DNA of 64,000 nucleotides from Candidatus Methanocrinis natronophilus (GCA_029167045.1 JARFPK010000008.1:1-64000), one strand, 5' to 3'; numbered from the stretch's first letter, positions 32,821-43,126 are shown. The notes: a model not told the origin generated them from the letters alone. Numbers and translations are program-made.

Positions 32821-35800
32821 TCGATAGAGGCGCGATATAGATCGATCAATTCACCCGTTTCAATCCCTGGCGGGTTTTTTCCTGGCTTGCAACGACGAAT
32901 CCAGGGTTCTCTACTCCGTCCCCATGATCTGTTTCAATCCCTGGCGGGTTTTTTCCTGGCTTGCAACATAATGTCCTGGCGGTGAGGTCGGTTGACGTTC
33001 CCTTGTTTCAATCCCTGGCGGGTTTTTTCCTGGCTTGCAACATAACAGACTCGAAAATCTGCAAATCATGCGAAGAGGGGTTTCAATCCCTGGCGGGTTT
33101 TTTCCTGGCTTGCAACTATGGCCTCTCGGAGAGCGACCGCCCCTTCGTATCCCAGTTTCAATCCCTGGCGGGTTTTTTCCTGGCTTGCAACCCAGGAGGG
33201 GGTGAGATGACCTCCTCGGCGATAGAAGAAGTTTCAATCCCTGGCGGGTTTTTTCCTGGCTTGCAACGGCAGGTACTCGGAATGTTTACGTCGGAGGTCA
33301 TCTATGGTTTCAATCCCTGGCGGGTTTTTTCCTGGCTTGCAACTCGGCCAGCCCGTCGCCCTTCCATCCGTCCCCTCCTCTGTTTCAATCCCTGGCGGGT
33401 TTTTTCCTGGCTTGCAACTCGAGGCGGTTCACGAGATGACCGGCCTTCCGTTCCGTTTCAATCCCTGGCGGGTTTTTTCCTGGCTTGCAACTTTTGCCCC
33501 GACGCCCCGGACGGGCTCGCCTTCGAGTTTCAATCCCTGGCGGGTTTTTTCCTGGCTTGCAACGGTGATGAGATGCCTCAAAAAGCATGGAAGAGTAAGT
33601 TTCAATCCCTGGCGGGTTTTTTCCTGGCTTGCAACGGCCACGGCATCCGAAAAATTGACAAAGCGGCTTGGTTTCAATCCCTGGCGGGTTTTTTCCTGGC
33701 TTGCAACATGATGGCGACAATCTGCTGGAGGGCCTGGCGAGCTGTTTCAATCCCTGGCGGGTTTTTTCCTGGCTTGCAACGGCTCGCCGATGGTTACGGG
33801 TGCGGCTGCGGGCTTGATGTTTCAATCCCTGGCGGGTTTTTTCCTGGCTTGCAACGGAGGGAGCGGGCCTGAGCCATCAGGCCGAGATAGGGTTTCAATC
33901 CCTGGCGGGTTTTTTCCTGGCTTGCAACTAAGCGGCTTGGGATCAGAATGAAAGACGTTGATCCGTTTCAATCCCTGGCGGGTTTTTTCCTGGCTTGCAA
34001 CCTGTAATCATCGTCGGATTCGCCGCCACGCCTCCTTGTTTCAATCCCTGGCGGGTTTTTTCCTGGCTTGCAACTCGGCGGGATCTACGCGGCCGTGACG
34101 GTCGCTTATTCTACGTTTCAATCCCTGGCGGGTTTTTTCCTGGCTTGCAACCAATTCTCGGCGGTCGAACTGTCGCCGAGGACCCCGCTCGTTTCAATCC
34201 CTGGCGGGTTTTTTCCTGGCTTGCAACGTATCATTTTAATGGGGAAACGTGGAACGAGGTACAGCGTTTCAATCCCTGGCGGGTTTTTTCCTGGCTTGCA
34301 ACGAGGCTATCAGGATGCCATGGTCGCCGGCGTCCATCGGTTTCAATCCCTGGCGGGTTTTTTCCTGGCTTGCAACGTCGAGTTCATCTCGATAACGTCA
34401 TCCAACTATGCTGTTTCAATCCCTGGCGGGTTTTTTCCTGGCTTGCAACGATATATCCCAGCCTTCGTCACGTCGGAGATCTGTTTCAATCCCTGGCGGG
34501 TTTTTTCCTGGCTTGCAACAAATCGGCGAAGACAACGCCAGACTATTGAACTCATGTTTCAATCCCTGGCGGGTTTTTTCCTGGCTTGCAACCGAAAGCC
34601 CTGAAGCTCGCCGTCGGGAAGGTGATCGTTTCAATCCCTGGCGGGTTTTTTCCTGGCTTGCAACGACGGCTGCCTGAGACATTAAGCAATTGTGTACTTG
34701 GTTTCAATCCCTGGCGGGTTTTTTCCTGGCTTGCAACTGAGGGTGGCTCCAGCGATCGGCGCAGTCCAGGATTGGTTTCAATCCCTGGCGGGTTTTTTCC
34801 TGGCTTGCAACTCGGGCGATCTTAGATGGACTGAAGGCAGTAGGAAGTTAGTTTCAATCCCTGGCGGGTTTTTTCCTGGCTTGCAACCAAACATTTCTTT
34901 GTGGGAACACCTACGGTGGACATAGTTTCAATCCCTGGCGGGTTTTTTCCTGGCTTGCAACTAACCTCGAGGGGCATCTTGCGTTCCGGGGGCTGTTCGT
35001 TTCAATCCCTGGCGGGTTTTTTCCTGGCTTGCAACGCCCGAGACGGCCAGGGTGCGTTCGAGGTTCTCCATGGTTTCAATCCCTGGCGGGTTTTTTCCTG
35101 GCTTGCAACTCGCCATACCCGCGTCGGTGGCCGGGACGATCGATATAGTTTCAATCCCTGGCGGGTTTTTTCCTGGCTTGCAACTCGACAGTCCGGCCAA
35201 ACTTGCAATGTCGCCACTGTTTCAATCCCTGGCGGGTTTTTTCCTGGCTTGCAACAATAAATTAGATAATGGTTTAACAATAAGATCAGATCTGTTTCAA
35301 TCCCTGGCGGGTTTTTTCCTGGCTTGCAACACGTTGAAGCCCCCCGGAAGGCGGTCTATGACATGGGTTTCAATCCCTGGCGGGTTTTTTCCTGGCTTGC
35401 AACGCCGAGTTCGGTCGGCATCAGCATATCGCCCAAAATGGTTTCAATCCCTGGCGGGTTTTTTCCTGGCTTGCAACGAGGTACGTCGGGGATTGGTCCC
35501 CTCGTATCCTCAAGTTTCAATCCCTGGCGGGTTTTTTCCTGGCTTGCAACTGAACGCCGAGTTTGATCCCGGTCAGTTCAAGAGCGTTTCAATCCCTGGC
35601 GGGTTTTTTCCTGGCTTGCAACCCGTAACTCGATAATACACATGTTGGTGATCGGCGTTTCAATCCCTGGCGGGTTTTTTCCTGGCTTGCAACGATGGAG
35701 AGGAGGAAGCCTACTTCATCGATGTGGTGGTTTCAATCCCTGGCGGGTTTTTTCCTGGCTTGCAACGAACTTATGATGGTCCGGGGTGGGGAACAGGTCC

Positions 35801-36797
35801 CGTTTCAATCCCTGGCGGGTTTTTTCCTGGCTTGCAACTTATGCTGGTAGTTGATGATAAGATTCCGGTTGGATAGTTTCAATCCCTGGCGGGTTTTTTC
35901 CTGGCTTGCAACAGATGCTGACCAACCGTAGCCGCCGTTGTTCTGTAGTTTCAATCCCTGGCGGGTTTTTTCCTGGCTTGCAACAACACTACTTCTACAT
36001 CAACCCCATCTCAATAAGATTGTTTCAATCCCTGGCGGGTTTTTTCCTGGCTTGCAACCATGACGTATATGGGTAGAGGTGAAAATATCATGGATGAGTT
36101 TCAATCCCTGGCGGGTTTTTTCCTGGCTTGCAACGATATCGGCGAGGAGAATTCGCCTCTCTGCCAGTTCGTTTCAATCCCTGGCGGGTTTTTTCCTGGC
36201 TTGCAACGGCACTCGATGTCGGAGGAATGGGTCATCAATATTTGTTTCAATCCCTGGCGGGTTTTTTCCTGGCTTGCAACTCAATTGTGGGGTAGGGCAC
36301 TCTGGATCTACCAGAGAAAGTTTCAATCCCTGGCGGGTTTTTTCCTGGCTTGCAACTGGAAAGCTTGATTAGATGCTAGGCCAATAAATGGTTTCAATCC
36401 CTGGCGGGTTTTTTCCTGGCTTGCAACTTAGTTATTTTTATGTTTTTGTGGTTAGGTATGTTGTTTCAATCCCTGGCGGGTTTTTTCCTGGCTTGCAACG
36501 CATTGACAGAGTCCTGAATTGAGTATCTGTCAAAGTTTCAATCCCTGGCGGGTTTTTTCCTGGCTTGCAACTTGGCGACGTGGCCGGGCCCGGTATGCTG
36601 GCCCTCTTAGGTTTCAATCCCTGGCGGGTTTTTTCCTGGCTTGCAACTTCATGAAGTCCTGCGTCCGGGAATACTCATTCTCTGTTTCAATCCCTGGCGG
36701 GTTTTTTCCTGGCTTGCAACCCGATTTGGCCCAAGTGGTAGCGCAATCGTCCGAATACCAGTTTCAATCCCTGGCGGGTTTTTTCCTGGCTTGCAAC
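32785..36797 (-). CRISPR. CRISPR array, 55 repeats and 54 spacers, type I-D associated
   Basis: Counting along the sequence gives 54 identical 37-base repeats, starting at 32857, 32931, 33005 and so on to 36761, plus one altered repeat at 32785-32820. Spacers are 33-40 bases, mostly 35-39. As printed the repeat starts GTTTCAATCC and ends GGCTTGCAAC. The functional strand is inferred to be minus: that gives the ATTGAAAC 3' end used as a crRNA 5' handle in many archaeal systems, the altered repeat then lies at the leader-distal end, and the TATA box and cas genes lie at the other end. The repeat has no good palindrome; instead CCTGGC occurs twice around a T-run of six. No duplicate spacers were noticed. 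Confidence 0.97.
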
Positions 36798-36908
36798 GGC
36801 ACCCCTCAATTGGTCATTTCTCGATATAAAGCCTTCTAATTGCCGGAAAATCGGGCCTCTAATCATGGACCGTTCCCGTACCCTGAGTTTATAAACGTCC
36901 ATGAACCA
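36798..36908 (-). promoter_or_regulatory. CRISPR leader and promoter
   Basis: The 111 bases between the last repeat and the cas2 stop. On the minus strand TTTATATC at 36823-36830 is preceded by purines and would start transcription near 36800, almost at the first repeat. A second TTTATAAA lies at 36888-36895. The whole spacer is AT-richer than the repeats. The position next to cas2 and opposite the degenerate repeat identifies it as the adaptation end. Confidence 0.65.
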
Positions 36909-37175
36909 TCACAACACGTTCGACTTCTTCTCGGGAGATCTCTCTCCAATATCCTCGATATTTTTGACGCAGTGCTCGCAGAGCCTATAGATCCGGACCT
37001 TATCCCCCGACCCGATCTGGGCCTTAATCTCGTCCTCCATCATCACCCTCTGAACAGCGTCGATCTCCAGCTCGAAGACGCTGTACTGCTTCCATGCTCC
37101 GTACTTTTCCAGGATCTTGTATACTCGCGTCCGGATCCTGTTCTCGCTGATGTCGTAAGCCACCGCCAACCTCAT
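36909..37175 (-). CDS. cas2: CRISPR-associated endonuclease Cas2
   Basis: An 88-residue Cas2. It begins RLAVAYDISENRIRTRVYKI, where the Asp of the first strand is the conserved metal residue, and continues EKYGAWKQYSVFELEID and DKVRIYRLCEHC, the ferredoxin-like fold. Cas2 dimers bridge Cas1 dimers in the spacer-integration complex. It is the last gene of the cas operon, ten bases after cas1 and directly upstream of the leader. Confidence 0.95.
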   Translation of the reverse strand: MRLAVAYDISENRIRTRVYKILEKYGAWKQYSVFELEIDAVQRVMMEDEIKAQIGSGDKVRIYRLCEHCVKNIEDIGERSPEKKSNVL

Positions 37176-37185
37176 AACGCCACCC

Positions 37186-38184
37186 TCATCGTTTGAACTT
37201 AAGGGGATAGTACTCTTTCAGCTCCCCTGTGATCGCCTTTCGCAGGAGGATCGATTGCATCCTCACGGCTTTTCTCCTCGATACGACGTAGCCGAACCTC
37301 GGATGGGTGAACTCTTCCTTCATGAGCTCATCAAATTTTTCTAGATATTTCTTGAAGGCGTAATCCTTGAGGTGGTTATTGATCTGAAAGTCGTCGTGGG
37401 TCAGAATCCCCTTGTTCACAAGCCGGACGGCGAAGGCATCGCAGAATATGGGCCGAAACTCCTCCAGCAGGTCGAGGGCGAGAGACGGCCGACCATGGCG
37501 ATCGGCATGGAGGATCCCGAGGAAGGGGTCGAGGTTGTATTGGCGCAGGGCGCTCAAGACCTCGTTCTTCATCATCGAATAGGTGAGCGAGAGGAGGGCG
37601 TTTATATGGTCCTCCGGCGGCCGGCGGGTCCTTTTCTCGAAGGTCCACCCCTCGGCGAGGCAACCGTCCAAGAGGGAGAAGTAGAGCCGCGCCGCCTCCC
37701 CCTCGATCCCCCGCAGGCCGTCCATCGTATCGGCGCCGGGGGCGAGAGACTCCAGCTCCGCCAATCTCCCGCCGTCAGCCTCGGCGGTTACCCCCTTCCG
37801 GCCCAGAAAGGTCCGCGAGTTTCTGATCTTGGCTCGGACGATTTCGCCTGCGATCCTGAGCCCCTCCTCTTCGGTGAGGGCGTACTGCCTGCGGCGGACC
37901 TCGGCGATGGTGTTTTTCTCGGGAACGAAGCTTCCCCGATACCGGCCATACGAGGTGAAGTAGTTCAAAACGATCCCGTGCTCGTTCGCCCGGGCCACAA
38001 AAGGGGTCGTGAAGTTGACATTGCCGAAGATGTTGACGGTATCCACCTGGCCCATGGGAAAGGAGCCTATCTCTCCCTCTCCGGCGGCGAAGACGACGAT
38101 CCGGCCGCCGTCCACCCCCACCTGGGCGCCCTGCCTCGTCACGTAAACTACGCTGTCGTCGAATAGACCCTCGCTCGCCTTCAT
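37186..38184 (-). CDS. cas1: CRISPR-associated endonuclease/integrase Cas1
   Basis: A 332-residue Cas1. The N-terminal beta domain has VYVTRQGAQVGVDGGRIVV, then FTTPFVARANEHGIVLNYF. The catalytic helical domain contains GIEGEAARLYFSLL (Glu near residue 163), ILHADRHGRPSLALDL (His near 224) and LLEEFRPIFCD (acidic residue near 238), the three metal ligands. It integrates new spacers at the leader end with Cas2. It overlaps cas4 by four bases. Confidence 0.97.
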   Translation of the reverse strand: MKASEGLFDDSVVYVTRQGAQVGVDGGRIVVFAAGEGEIGSFPMGQVDTVNIFGNVNFTTPFVARANEHGIVLNYFTSYGRYRGSFVPEKNTIAEVRRRQYALTEEEGLRIAGEIVRAKIRNSRTFLGRKGVTAEADGGRLAELESLAPGADTMDGLRGIEGEAARLYFSLLDGCLAEGWTFEKRTRRPPEDHINALLSLTYSMMKNEVLSALRQYNLDPFLGILHADRHGRPSLALDLLEEFRPIFCDAFAVRLVNKGILTHDDFQINNHLKDYAFKKYLEKFDELMKEEFTHPRFGYVVSRRKAVRMQSILLRKAITGELKEYYPLKFKR

Positions 38185-38804
38185 GATCTCGCCCTCCTCC
38201 TATCTCTAGCTTTTCTGCTCCCGCTCCGCCGCTCCAGCTCCAGCATCCTCGTCTCGAAGGGCATGCAGTACTGGACGGTGCTGCACTTCTCGCATTTGTT
38301 CGGGTTATCTGCGAAGTCTGGTATCCTCTCCAGGCTCATCCTCCGGATCGCCTCAGCGGTCTCGATGACCTTCTCGCGGTGCCAGTCGGTGATGGTGATG
38401 GCGTACCGCTCGTTCGTCCCGAAGAGGTAGAGGTATCCCATCCTCACCGGCTCGCCGATGTGATCTTCCAGGAGCATGCAGTAGGCTGCGAGCTGGACCT
38501 CGTCGTTGTCGTGATAAGAGCTACCGCGTTTTCTCTCGATAGGGGTTAAAACGAGATCAGAACTAAGGAAACTCTTGCTCTCCAACACGTCTATCTTTCC
38601 GTGAAGGCCGAGCTTTGCAGATCTTAGATAAAGCTCCCGAATCCATCCACCCCTTCTCGACTGACTCTTGTGCTTCAACAGACCATCTTTGAGGTAGTAG
38701 TTCATCTCAATCGTATCAAAATAATTAATGTAGTAAAACCTGCGAGGACAATAGAGAAACTGGTTTATGTCGCCCACGTTCACCAGATCATCGTCGCCGA
38801 GCAT
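38181..38804 (-). CDS. cas4: CRISPR-associated exonuclease Cas4
   Basis: A 207-residue RecB-type nuclease. NVGDINQFLYCPRRFYYINY gives the first Cys of the Fe-S cluster, KIDVLESK and IERKRGSS the acid and Lys of the nuclease core, and NPNKCEKCSTVQYC the C-terminal cluster Cys residues. Cas4 trims and orients prespacers by their PAM. A basic Arg-rich tail follows (RDRRRARS). It overlaps the cas3' gene by 17 bases and cas1 by four. Confidence 0.94.
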   Translation of the reverse strand: MLGDDDLVNVGDINQFLYCPRRFYYINYFDTIEMNYYLKDGLLKHKSQSRRGGWIRELYLRSAKLGLHGKIDVLESKSFLSSDLVLTPIERKRGSSYHDNDEVQLAAYCMLLEDHIGEPVRMGYLYLFGTNERYAITITDWHREKVIETAEAIRRMSLERIPDFADNPNKCEKCSTVQYCMPFETRMLELERRSGSRKARDRRRARS

Positions 38805-40917
38805 GCTCCTCCTTTATTAGACAATCGATGTAGAGGGCGTTATGTCCGAAACAGACGCTTCTCATCCCCGAATAAGGATAGAGGTAGAAGAAATCCCCCA
38901 AATTGAACTTGGCCTTTAGAGAGAAGCTGTTCTGATCCACCAAACGAGCAAAGATCTCATGCTCGGAGAGCGTTTCGTTGAGAGAAGAAAGGCTCGGGAT
39001 GTTTGGCTCAGTCTCCACCGCAAAGCCGCTGATCATCCGCGGTTTTCTCGCGTGATCTACCGAATTGAACATCATCCCCTTGTAATGAGCAGGGGATTCT
39101 CCTTTAAAGAGGACCTTTCGAGGCTCTTCGAGCGTTCCACAATACCAGCAGAAACCAGCTGCAAAGGGCCTTCTCGCTTCATATCTAGGCTTGAGAGTCT
39201 TTTCGTAACCAGGTCCAACACCATCTCTTAGCCTTCTCGCAAACTTCTGGGGCGACATGAACTCGACTTTTCCTCGCCTGAGAAGATACATCAGATCGTA
39301 AAGCTTCAGCTGAGAATCGGTCTTATCGAACATCAAAGCCTGAAGGCTATCTCCACGGTAGCTGGTGAGCCCTTTCTTCAGCCTTGAAGACTCATACTGG
39401 AAGTATTCCCATTTTTGGCCATCGATCTTCTCGTCGAGGAAGTGTTTCTCTAGGATTGCGAGAGTCCTGACCCATTCCTCTCCCTGAATAGATTCAGGCA
39501 TGCCCTTTTCGCGATGATCCCGGCCAGACTCATCCCTCCATACATCACCCCTTATCCTCGATGAAAGATACAGGAACGCCTCTAACGGCGAATAGGTCTT
39601 CGAGTACATTGAAAGATCGATCTCCGAGTCCATCACCCGTCCCAGGTGGCGCACCAGCTCTTCACGAGTCAAACTTCCGCCTTGACCTTTGAGGTGATCA
39701 AAAACTGTCTCAGGCACGAAACATTTAGCATCGCACACCTCCAAAGGGGGCTTGTTTCTCAAACGGCCTATTCTCTGCAGAAGGCTGCTCTTAGAATAAC
39801 CCGTGAAAACCAGCCGATCCACGTTGAAATCGATGCCCACCTCCACCGAAGAGTTGGAGACTAGCACGTCGAAGTCACTCAATTTATCCGGCGTAGCTGG
39901 ATGCAATCCGTCAACTCGCTCGACCTGGAAATTGAAACCACCTAATTTGTCTGAAAGACATTTGAATATCTCGTCTACTTCATAAATTCCGTCGACGATA
40001 AAGACCGTTTTCGCTTTTCTGCCATGACATGGTCTTTTACAAAAATCAATGAAATAATCCAGATCCTCTTTGATCAGCTCGTAGGTCTTGTATATCGATC
40101 CGCTTCTAACCTCAAGATTCAACTTGGGCAGTACGGCTCGCCCCTCAGAACTTGATAGCGGAGTGCTAGTATCGTTTAGTACCTCGACGTTCAAGCCTGC
40201 CTTTCTCGCCCTCTCGACGATCTTTTTGTTTGGAGTGGCACTCAAGAAGAGGAATTTTGATAGACGACTTCTCACGTCATCTTCGATCTCGTTCATCATG
40301 AAGAGCAGCATGTCGCTCTGTTTGACAGAGGCCAGATGGAACTCGTCCACCACGATCATGTCTACGCTTCTTACCGCTTCTCTGAGGTTGTGATCACGGT
40401 ATGCACCCTTCAACGCCAATGTGAGGATGTCAGGGTTCGTGAGCAGGATCAGACCCCGTCTTTTTCCTTTTTGGATAACTCTGTTTAGAAGCTGTCCTTT
40501 TCTGAGTCCGACCTCGTCGGGATACAGTTCCCTCTCTTCCTCAAGAAGATCGCTAGTGACCGCTTGGACGTGGTAATCCCTGGGATTGTATCCGTATTTC
40601 TTTATCGACTCGTTAACCTGCTTTTCCTGATCGATCACCAGCGCATTCGTGGGATATACAGCTAAGACCTTCATCTTTTCGTCCAGCACAGGTTTGAGCC
40701 AAGAGAGGGTCTTTCCGGAGCCGGTAGGGCTATGATTGAACAGGAAAATGGACTTGCAGTCCTCGTCTTTGATCAGTCGCTCAGTAGATACCTGATGTTT
40801 AAAGGGCTTAATATCTCCGCAGTAATCTTGATCCAGACATTCGAGTCTCAGACCATCCAGACTCAGAAAAAAATGATCAGCAACGCTTTTTTCATCAGAT
40901 GATCCTGTAGAACTCAT
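38788..40917 (-). CDS. cas3: Type I-D CRISPR helicase Cas3' (no HD domain)
   Basis: A 709-residue superfamily 2 helicase. Motif I is HSPTGSGKTLSWLKP, motif II VVDEFHLA (DExH), motif III LFLSATPNK, and motifs V-VI SNSSVEVGIDFNVDRLVF and LLQRIGRLRN. There is no N-terminal HD nuclease: the protein starts about 50 residues before motif I. That is the type I-D arrangement, in which the HD nuclease is carried by Cas10d. The C-terminus contains Cys (CWYCGTLEE) that could bind zinc. The ATG overlaps the csc1 stop by four bases. Confidence 0.94.
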   Translation of the reverse strand: MSSTGSSDEKSVADHFFLSLDGLRLECLDQDYCGDIKPFKHQVSTERLIKDEDCKSIFLFNHSPTGSGKTLSWLKPVLDEKMKVLAVYPTNALVIDQEKQVNESIKKYGYNPRDYHVQAVTSDLLEEERELYPDEVGLRKGQLLNRVIQKGKRRGLILLTNPDILTLALKGAYRDHNLREAVRSVDMIVVDEFHLASVKQSDMLLFMMNEIEDDVRSRLSKFLFLSATPNKKIVERARKAGLNVEVLNDTSTPLSSSEGRAVLPKLNLEVRSGSIYKTYELIKEDLDYFIDFCKRPCHGRKAKTVFIVDGIYEVDEIFKCLSDKLGGFNFQVERVDGLHPATPDKLSDFDVLVSNSSVEVGIDFNVDRLVFTGYSKSSLLQRIGRLRNKPPLEVCDAKCFVPETVFDHLKGQGGSLTREELVRHLGRVMDSEIDLSMYSKTYSPLEAFLYLSSRIRGDVWRDESGRDHREKGMPESIQGEEWVRTLAILEKHFLDEKIDGQKWEYFQYESSRLKKGLTSYRGDSLQALMFDKTDSQLKLYDLMYLLRRGKVEFMSPQKFARRLRDGVGPGYEKTLKPRYEARRPFAAGFCWYCGTLEEPRKVLFKGESPAHYKGMMFNSVDHARKPRMISGFAVETEPNIPSLSSLNETLSEHEIFARLVDQNSFSLKAKFNLGDFFYLYPYSGMRSVCFGHNALYIDCLIKEEHARRR

Positions 40918-41711
40918 CTCTTCCCCTTTAAAAGTTCAAGCTTATACGGAAGAATAACGCTTTCGTTCTCATCGGCTTGCGAGATTCGCACAAACTTGCC
41001 TCTGTAACGTCCCTGAATTATCAGCGGGGCAGGTCTCATCCGAACCGAGATCAAATCCCCTAAAGGCACTCCGTCGTAATCGTATATTCCAAAGGGATGA
41101 TTGGTGGTAAACTCCCCTTCTTCGATCTTTCCATCAACGACTCTCGTTTTAACCCTGGCTTTTGATCTCTTCTTTCCGATCCTGACGTACCTTGGAATTC
41201 TAGACGTGATCGAATCGGCATCCGACTCATAAGGGATGATGTATGCGGTTAGGAGGTTCTGTTGATCAAGCACCCTTTCGCGACCGAACTTCGGCAGGTT
41301 CTTCCCTTTAAGCGACTTGGGCAATTCGTTTGCCTTCCAGTTTTTTACCGCATATCGATGAGATCGCGCGTTCCATTGACTTGTGGAATGGCCTCCTATA
41401 TAGGGCAACTGCATCCTCTTTCCAAGATATCGGGTGGAGATGCCTAGAACCTCTTTCACGTATTCTTCTACTGGTTCAGGCTTCGCAGGAGTTATGTAGA
41501 ACTCCTTGCAGATCTCCGCCGTATCGTCCAAATATGATGGTATTTTTCCGAAGTTTACGTAAGTCCCGGAAACAAAGCCGAAAGCGTAGTATAACGCGGT
41601 ATTTAGTATATATTCTCCAGAGTCAACTAAATCTCCGACTTCCCTCGATGCGTAGAGCGTCCTATCCAGAGTATCGATGATGCACTTCACAACAGGGAAG
41701 ATATCGCTCAT
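40914..41711 (-). CDS. csc1: Type I-D Cascade subunit Csc1 (Cas5d)
   Basis: A 265-residue Cas5-group protein. GTYVNFGKIPSYLDDTAEIC and FYITPAKPEPVEEY are the usual Csc1 segments, and NWKANELPKSLKGKNLPKFG with later basic strands fits an RNA-binding RAMP fold. It should cap the 5' handle of the crRNA in the interference complex. Its start overlaps the csc2 stop by four bases, and it leads into cas3'. Confidence 0.9.
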   Translation of the reverse strand: MSDIFPVVKCIIDTLDRTLYASREVGDLVDSGEYILNTALYYAFGFVSGTYVNFGKIPSYLDDTAEICKEFYITPAKPEPVEEYVKEVLGISTRYLGKRMQLPYIGGHSTSQWNARSHRYAVKNWKANELPKSLKGKNLPKFGRERVLDQQNLLTAYIIPYESDADSITSRIPRYVRIGKKRSKARVKTRVVDGKIEEGEFTTNHPFGIYDYDGVPLGDLISVRMRPAPLIIQGRYRGKFVRISQADENESVILPYKLELLKGKR

Positions 41712-42697
41712 TTTTTACCTCGCCCCTTCTTCTCTCCGTTCACCTCTTCGAAGAACTGGGAGGAAAGGACCCTCTGCCGTTCGAGAGACTCCTTTAGGGA
41801 TTCTGATGTCACATATCCAAGGAGTTTATCGGTCTCTTCGTCAGTTAGAGCCTCGACGTTTAGGTCTTCGATGTCATCGTCGAAAGCCTTCTTAACGTGC
41901 TTTTTAACCTTCGCGATGTCGAGGACCGGACTATAAAGAACCTTGTTCAAGCTCTCTGAGGTCATACCGCCGTTTTCCATTGCCAAACGACGTGCCACTT
42001 CTTGAGATAGGATAAGATTTGCAGGTCCCTCTTCGATCCCGTAATAGATTCCCAAAACGTGATTTTCGATTCTGCCAATTCTTGAGGTCGCCGCACCATA
42101 TCTCTTGTTCATCTTGGTGATTCCTAGGACGAAGACCAACTCGTTAAAGGTGGCATCCCTCAGCGTCACAACACAAGGAAATACGGTTCCTGGGACAATG
42201 AAATCAGGCTCCCGAATAGCTGTTGTGGCACCTTTCGCAAACTGGTCGCCAGGGGCATTCTGAAACTTCTCCTCGACAATTGCACTGGAATCCCTTATCG
42301 AATAAGCCGTGTCATACATCACCCTCGACGTGACCGAGATCGCTTCCTCCCCTGCAGCACTTCCATAAAGAATAGATTCGGGCGAATCTTGAGTCATTTC
42401 GTTGACGTTCATCGTATCCTCAATGCCGGTGAGGTTCCTCTGAAGCTCTTTGCCCTTCCTTCGGTCGCTGCCGGTCTGTTTTCGCTTGAACATCATCACC
42501 GGTGAATAGTCCACAAGCCCATCTTCGGCTCCGATTCCAACGGTGGCAATGTCTGCATCTTGCCCATTAGTTGTAAAAATGGCGCTGGACTGAAGTTCCC
42601 TAAGCAACAAGATGTGGACATAATGCGCACTTGGCTCGTTGATCAATTGTTCCACGAGACTAGACGATAACTTCTTTTTGATATCTTCAATGCTCAT
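41708..42697 (-). CDS. csc2: Type I-D Cascade backbone subunit Csc2 (Cas7d)
   Basis: A 329-residue Cas7-group protein. HILLLRELQSSAIFTTNGQD, MMFKRKQTGSDRRKGKELQR, then FPCVVTLRDATFNELVFVLG and KRYGAATSRIGRIENHVLG are the diagnostic Csc2 segments. Several copies form the filament along the crRNA spacer. A helical, basic C-terminal tail ends the protein. The start codon directly follows the small-subunit gene's stop. Confidence 0.95.
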   Translation of the reverse strand: MSIEDIKKKLSSSLVEQLINEPSAHYVHILLLRELQSSAIFTTNGQDADIATVGIGAEDGLVDYSPVMMFKRKQTGSDRRKGKELQRNLTGIEDTMNVNEMTQDSPESILYGSAAGEEAISVTSRVMYDTAYSIRDSSAIVEEKFQNAPGDQFAKGATTAIREPDFIVPGTVFPCVVTLRDATFNELVFVLGITKMNKRYGAATSRIGRIENHVLGIYYGIEEGPANLILSQEVARRLAMENGGMTSESLNKVLYSPVLDIAKVKKHVKKAFDDDIEDLNVEALTDEETDKLLGYVTSESLKESLERQRVLSSQFFEEVNGEKKGRGKK

Positions 42698-43126
42698 TTA
42701 TTTCGCCTCCTCTCTCTGAAGTTTCCTATCCTTCCAGTATTCACGACGAATGCGCAACGTAGCCGAGTAATAACCATCCGCAAGGTTGTTGGAGAGCTTC
42801 TTCAGCCGCCCAGGCTTGCCCTCGCATATGTCGTTTAATATCTGGTCCACGAAATAGTCTGCAAACTCATCGGCTTTTTTATCCACATCCTTCCTTCCAG
42901 GAACGAAAGCCTGATCGTCCCCCATCCGATCTATGGTTTTTTGGATGCGTCCAGAGACTGCCGATTTGTAATCGCTGCTGGAAAGCTTCATACCACGAAA
43001 TCCTATCACAGCTTTCACAGATTCCCGAAACAATCTCTCCACGGCATGGGGCTTGTACCCTTTTGGCTGAGCAATCTCAAAGCCCAGCTCTGCCAGCTGA
43101 TTGATCTTGTCCGATTCGCTGATCAT
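42698..43126 (-). CDS. Candidate stand-alone Cas11d small subunit of the type I-D complex
   Basis: A 142-residue helical protein. It begins MISESDKINQLAELGFEIAQ and includes FRESVKAVIGFRGMKLSSSD, then KADEFADYFVDQILNDIC and ATLRIRREYWKDRKLQREE. Its ATG lies five bases before the cas10d stop boundary with GAGGTG five bases upstream, so it is independently translated. In most type I-D loci the small subunit is made from an internal start inside cas10d; here cas10d ends at 43131 and this gene stands alone between it and csc2. The assignment rests on position, size and helical character, not on a motif. An ORF extension to 43195 is rejected because of the ribosome site. Confidence 0.7.
   Translation of the reverse strand: MISESDKINQLAELGFEIAQPKGYKPHAVERLFRESVKAVIGFRGMKLSSSDYKSAVSGRIQKTIDRMGDDQAFVPGRKDVDKKADEFADYFVDQILNDICEGKPGRLKKLSNNLADGYYSATLRIRREYWKDRKLQREEAK

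Noticed and set aside
33636-33964. Two spacers sharing AAGCGGCTTG, perhaps taken from one target
   Set aside because: With 54 spacers, one or two shared ten-base words are expected by chance; the rest of the two spacers does not match.
32961-35636. Long plus- and minus-strand frames through the CRISPR array encoding repeated FQSLAGFFLACN-, SIPGGFFPGLQ- or NPWRVFSWLAT-like peptides
   Set aside because: The repeat has no stop in these frames, so open frames are automatic; they are repeat translations, not a repeat protein.
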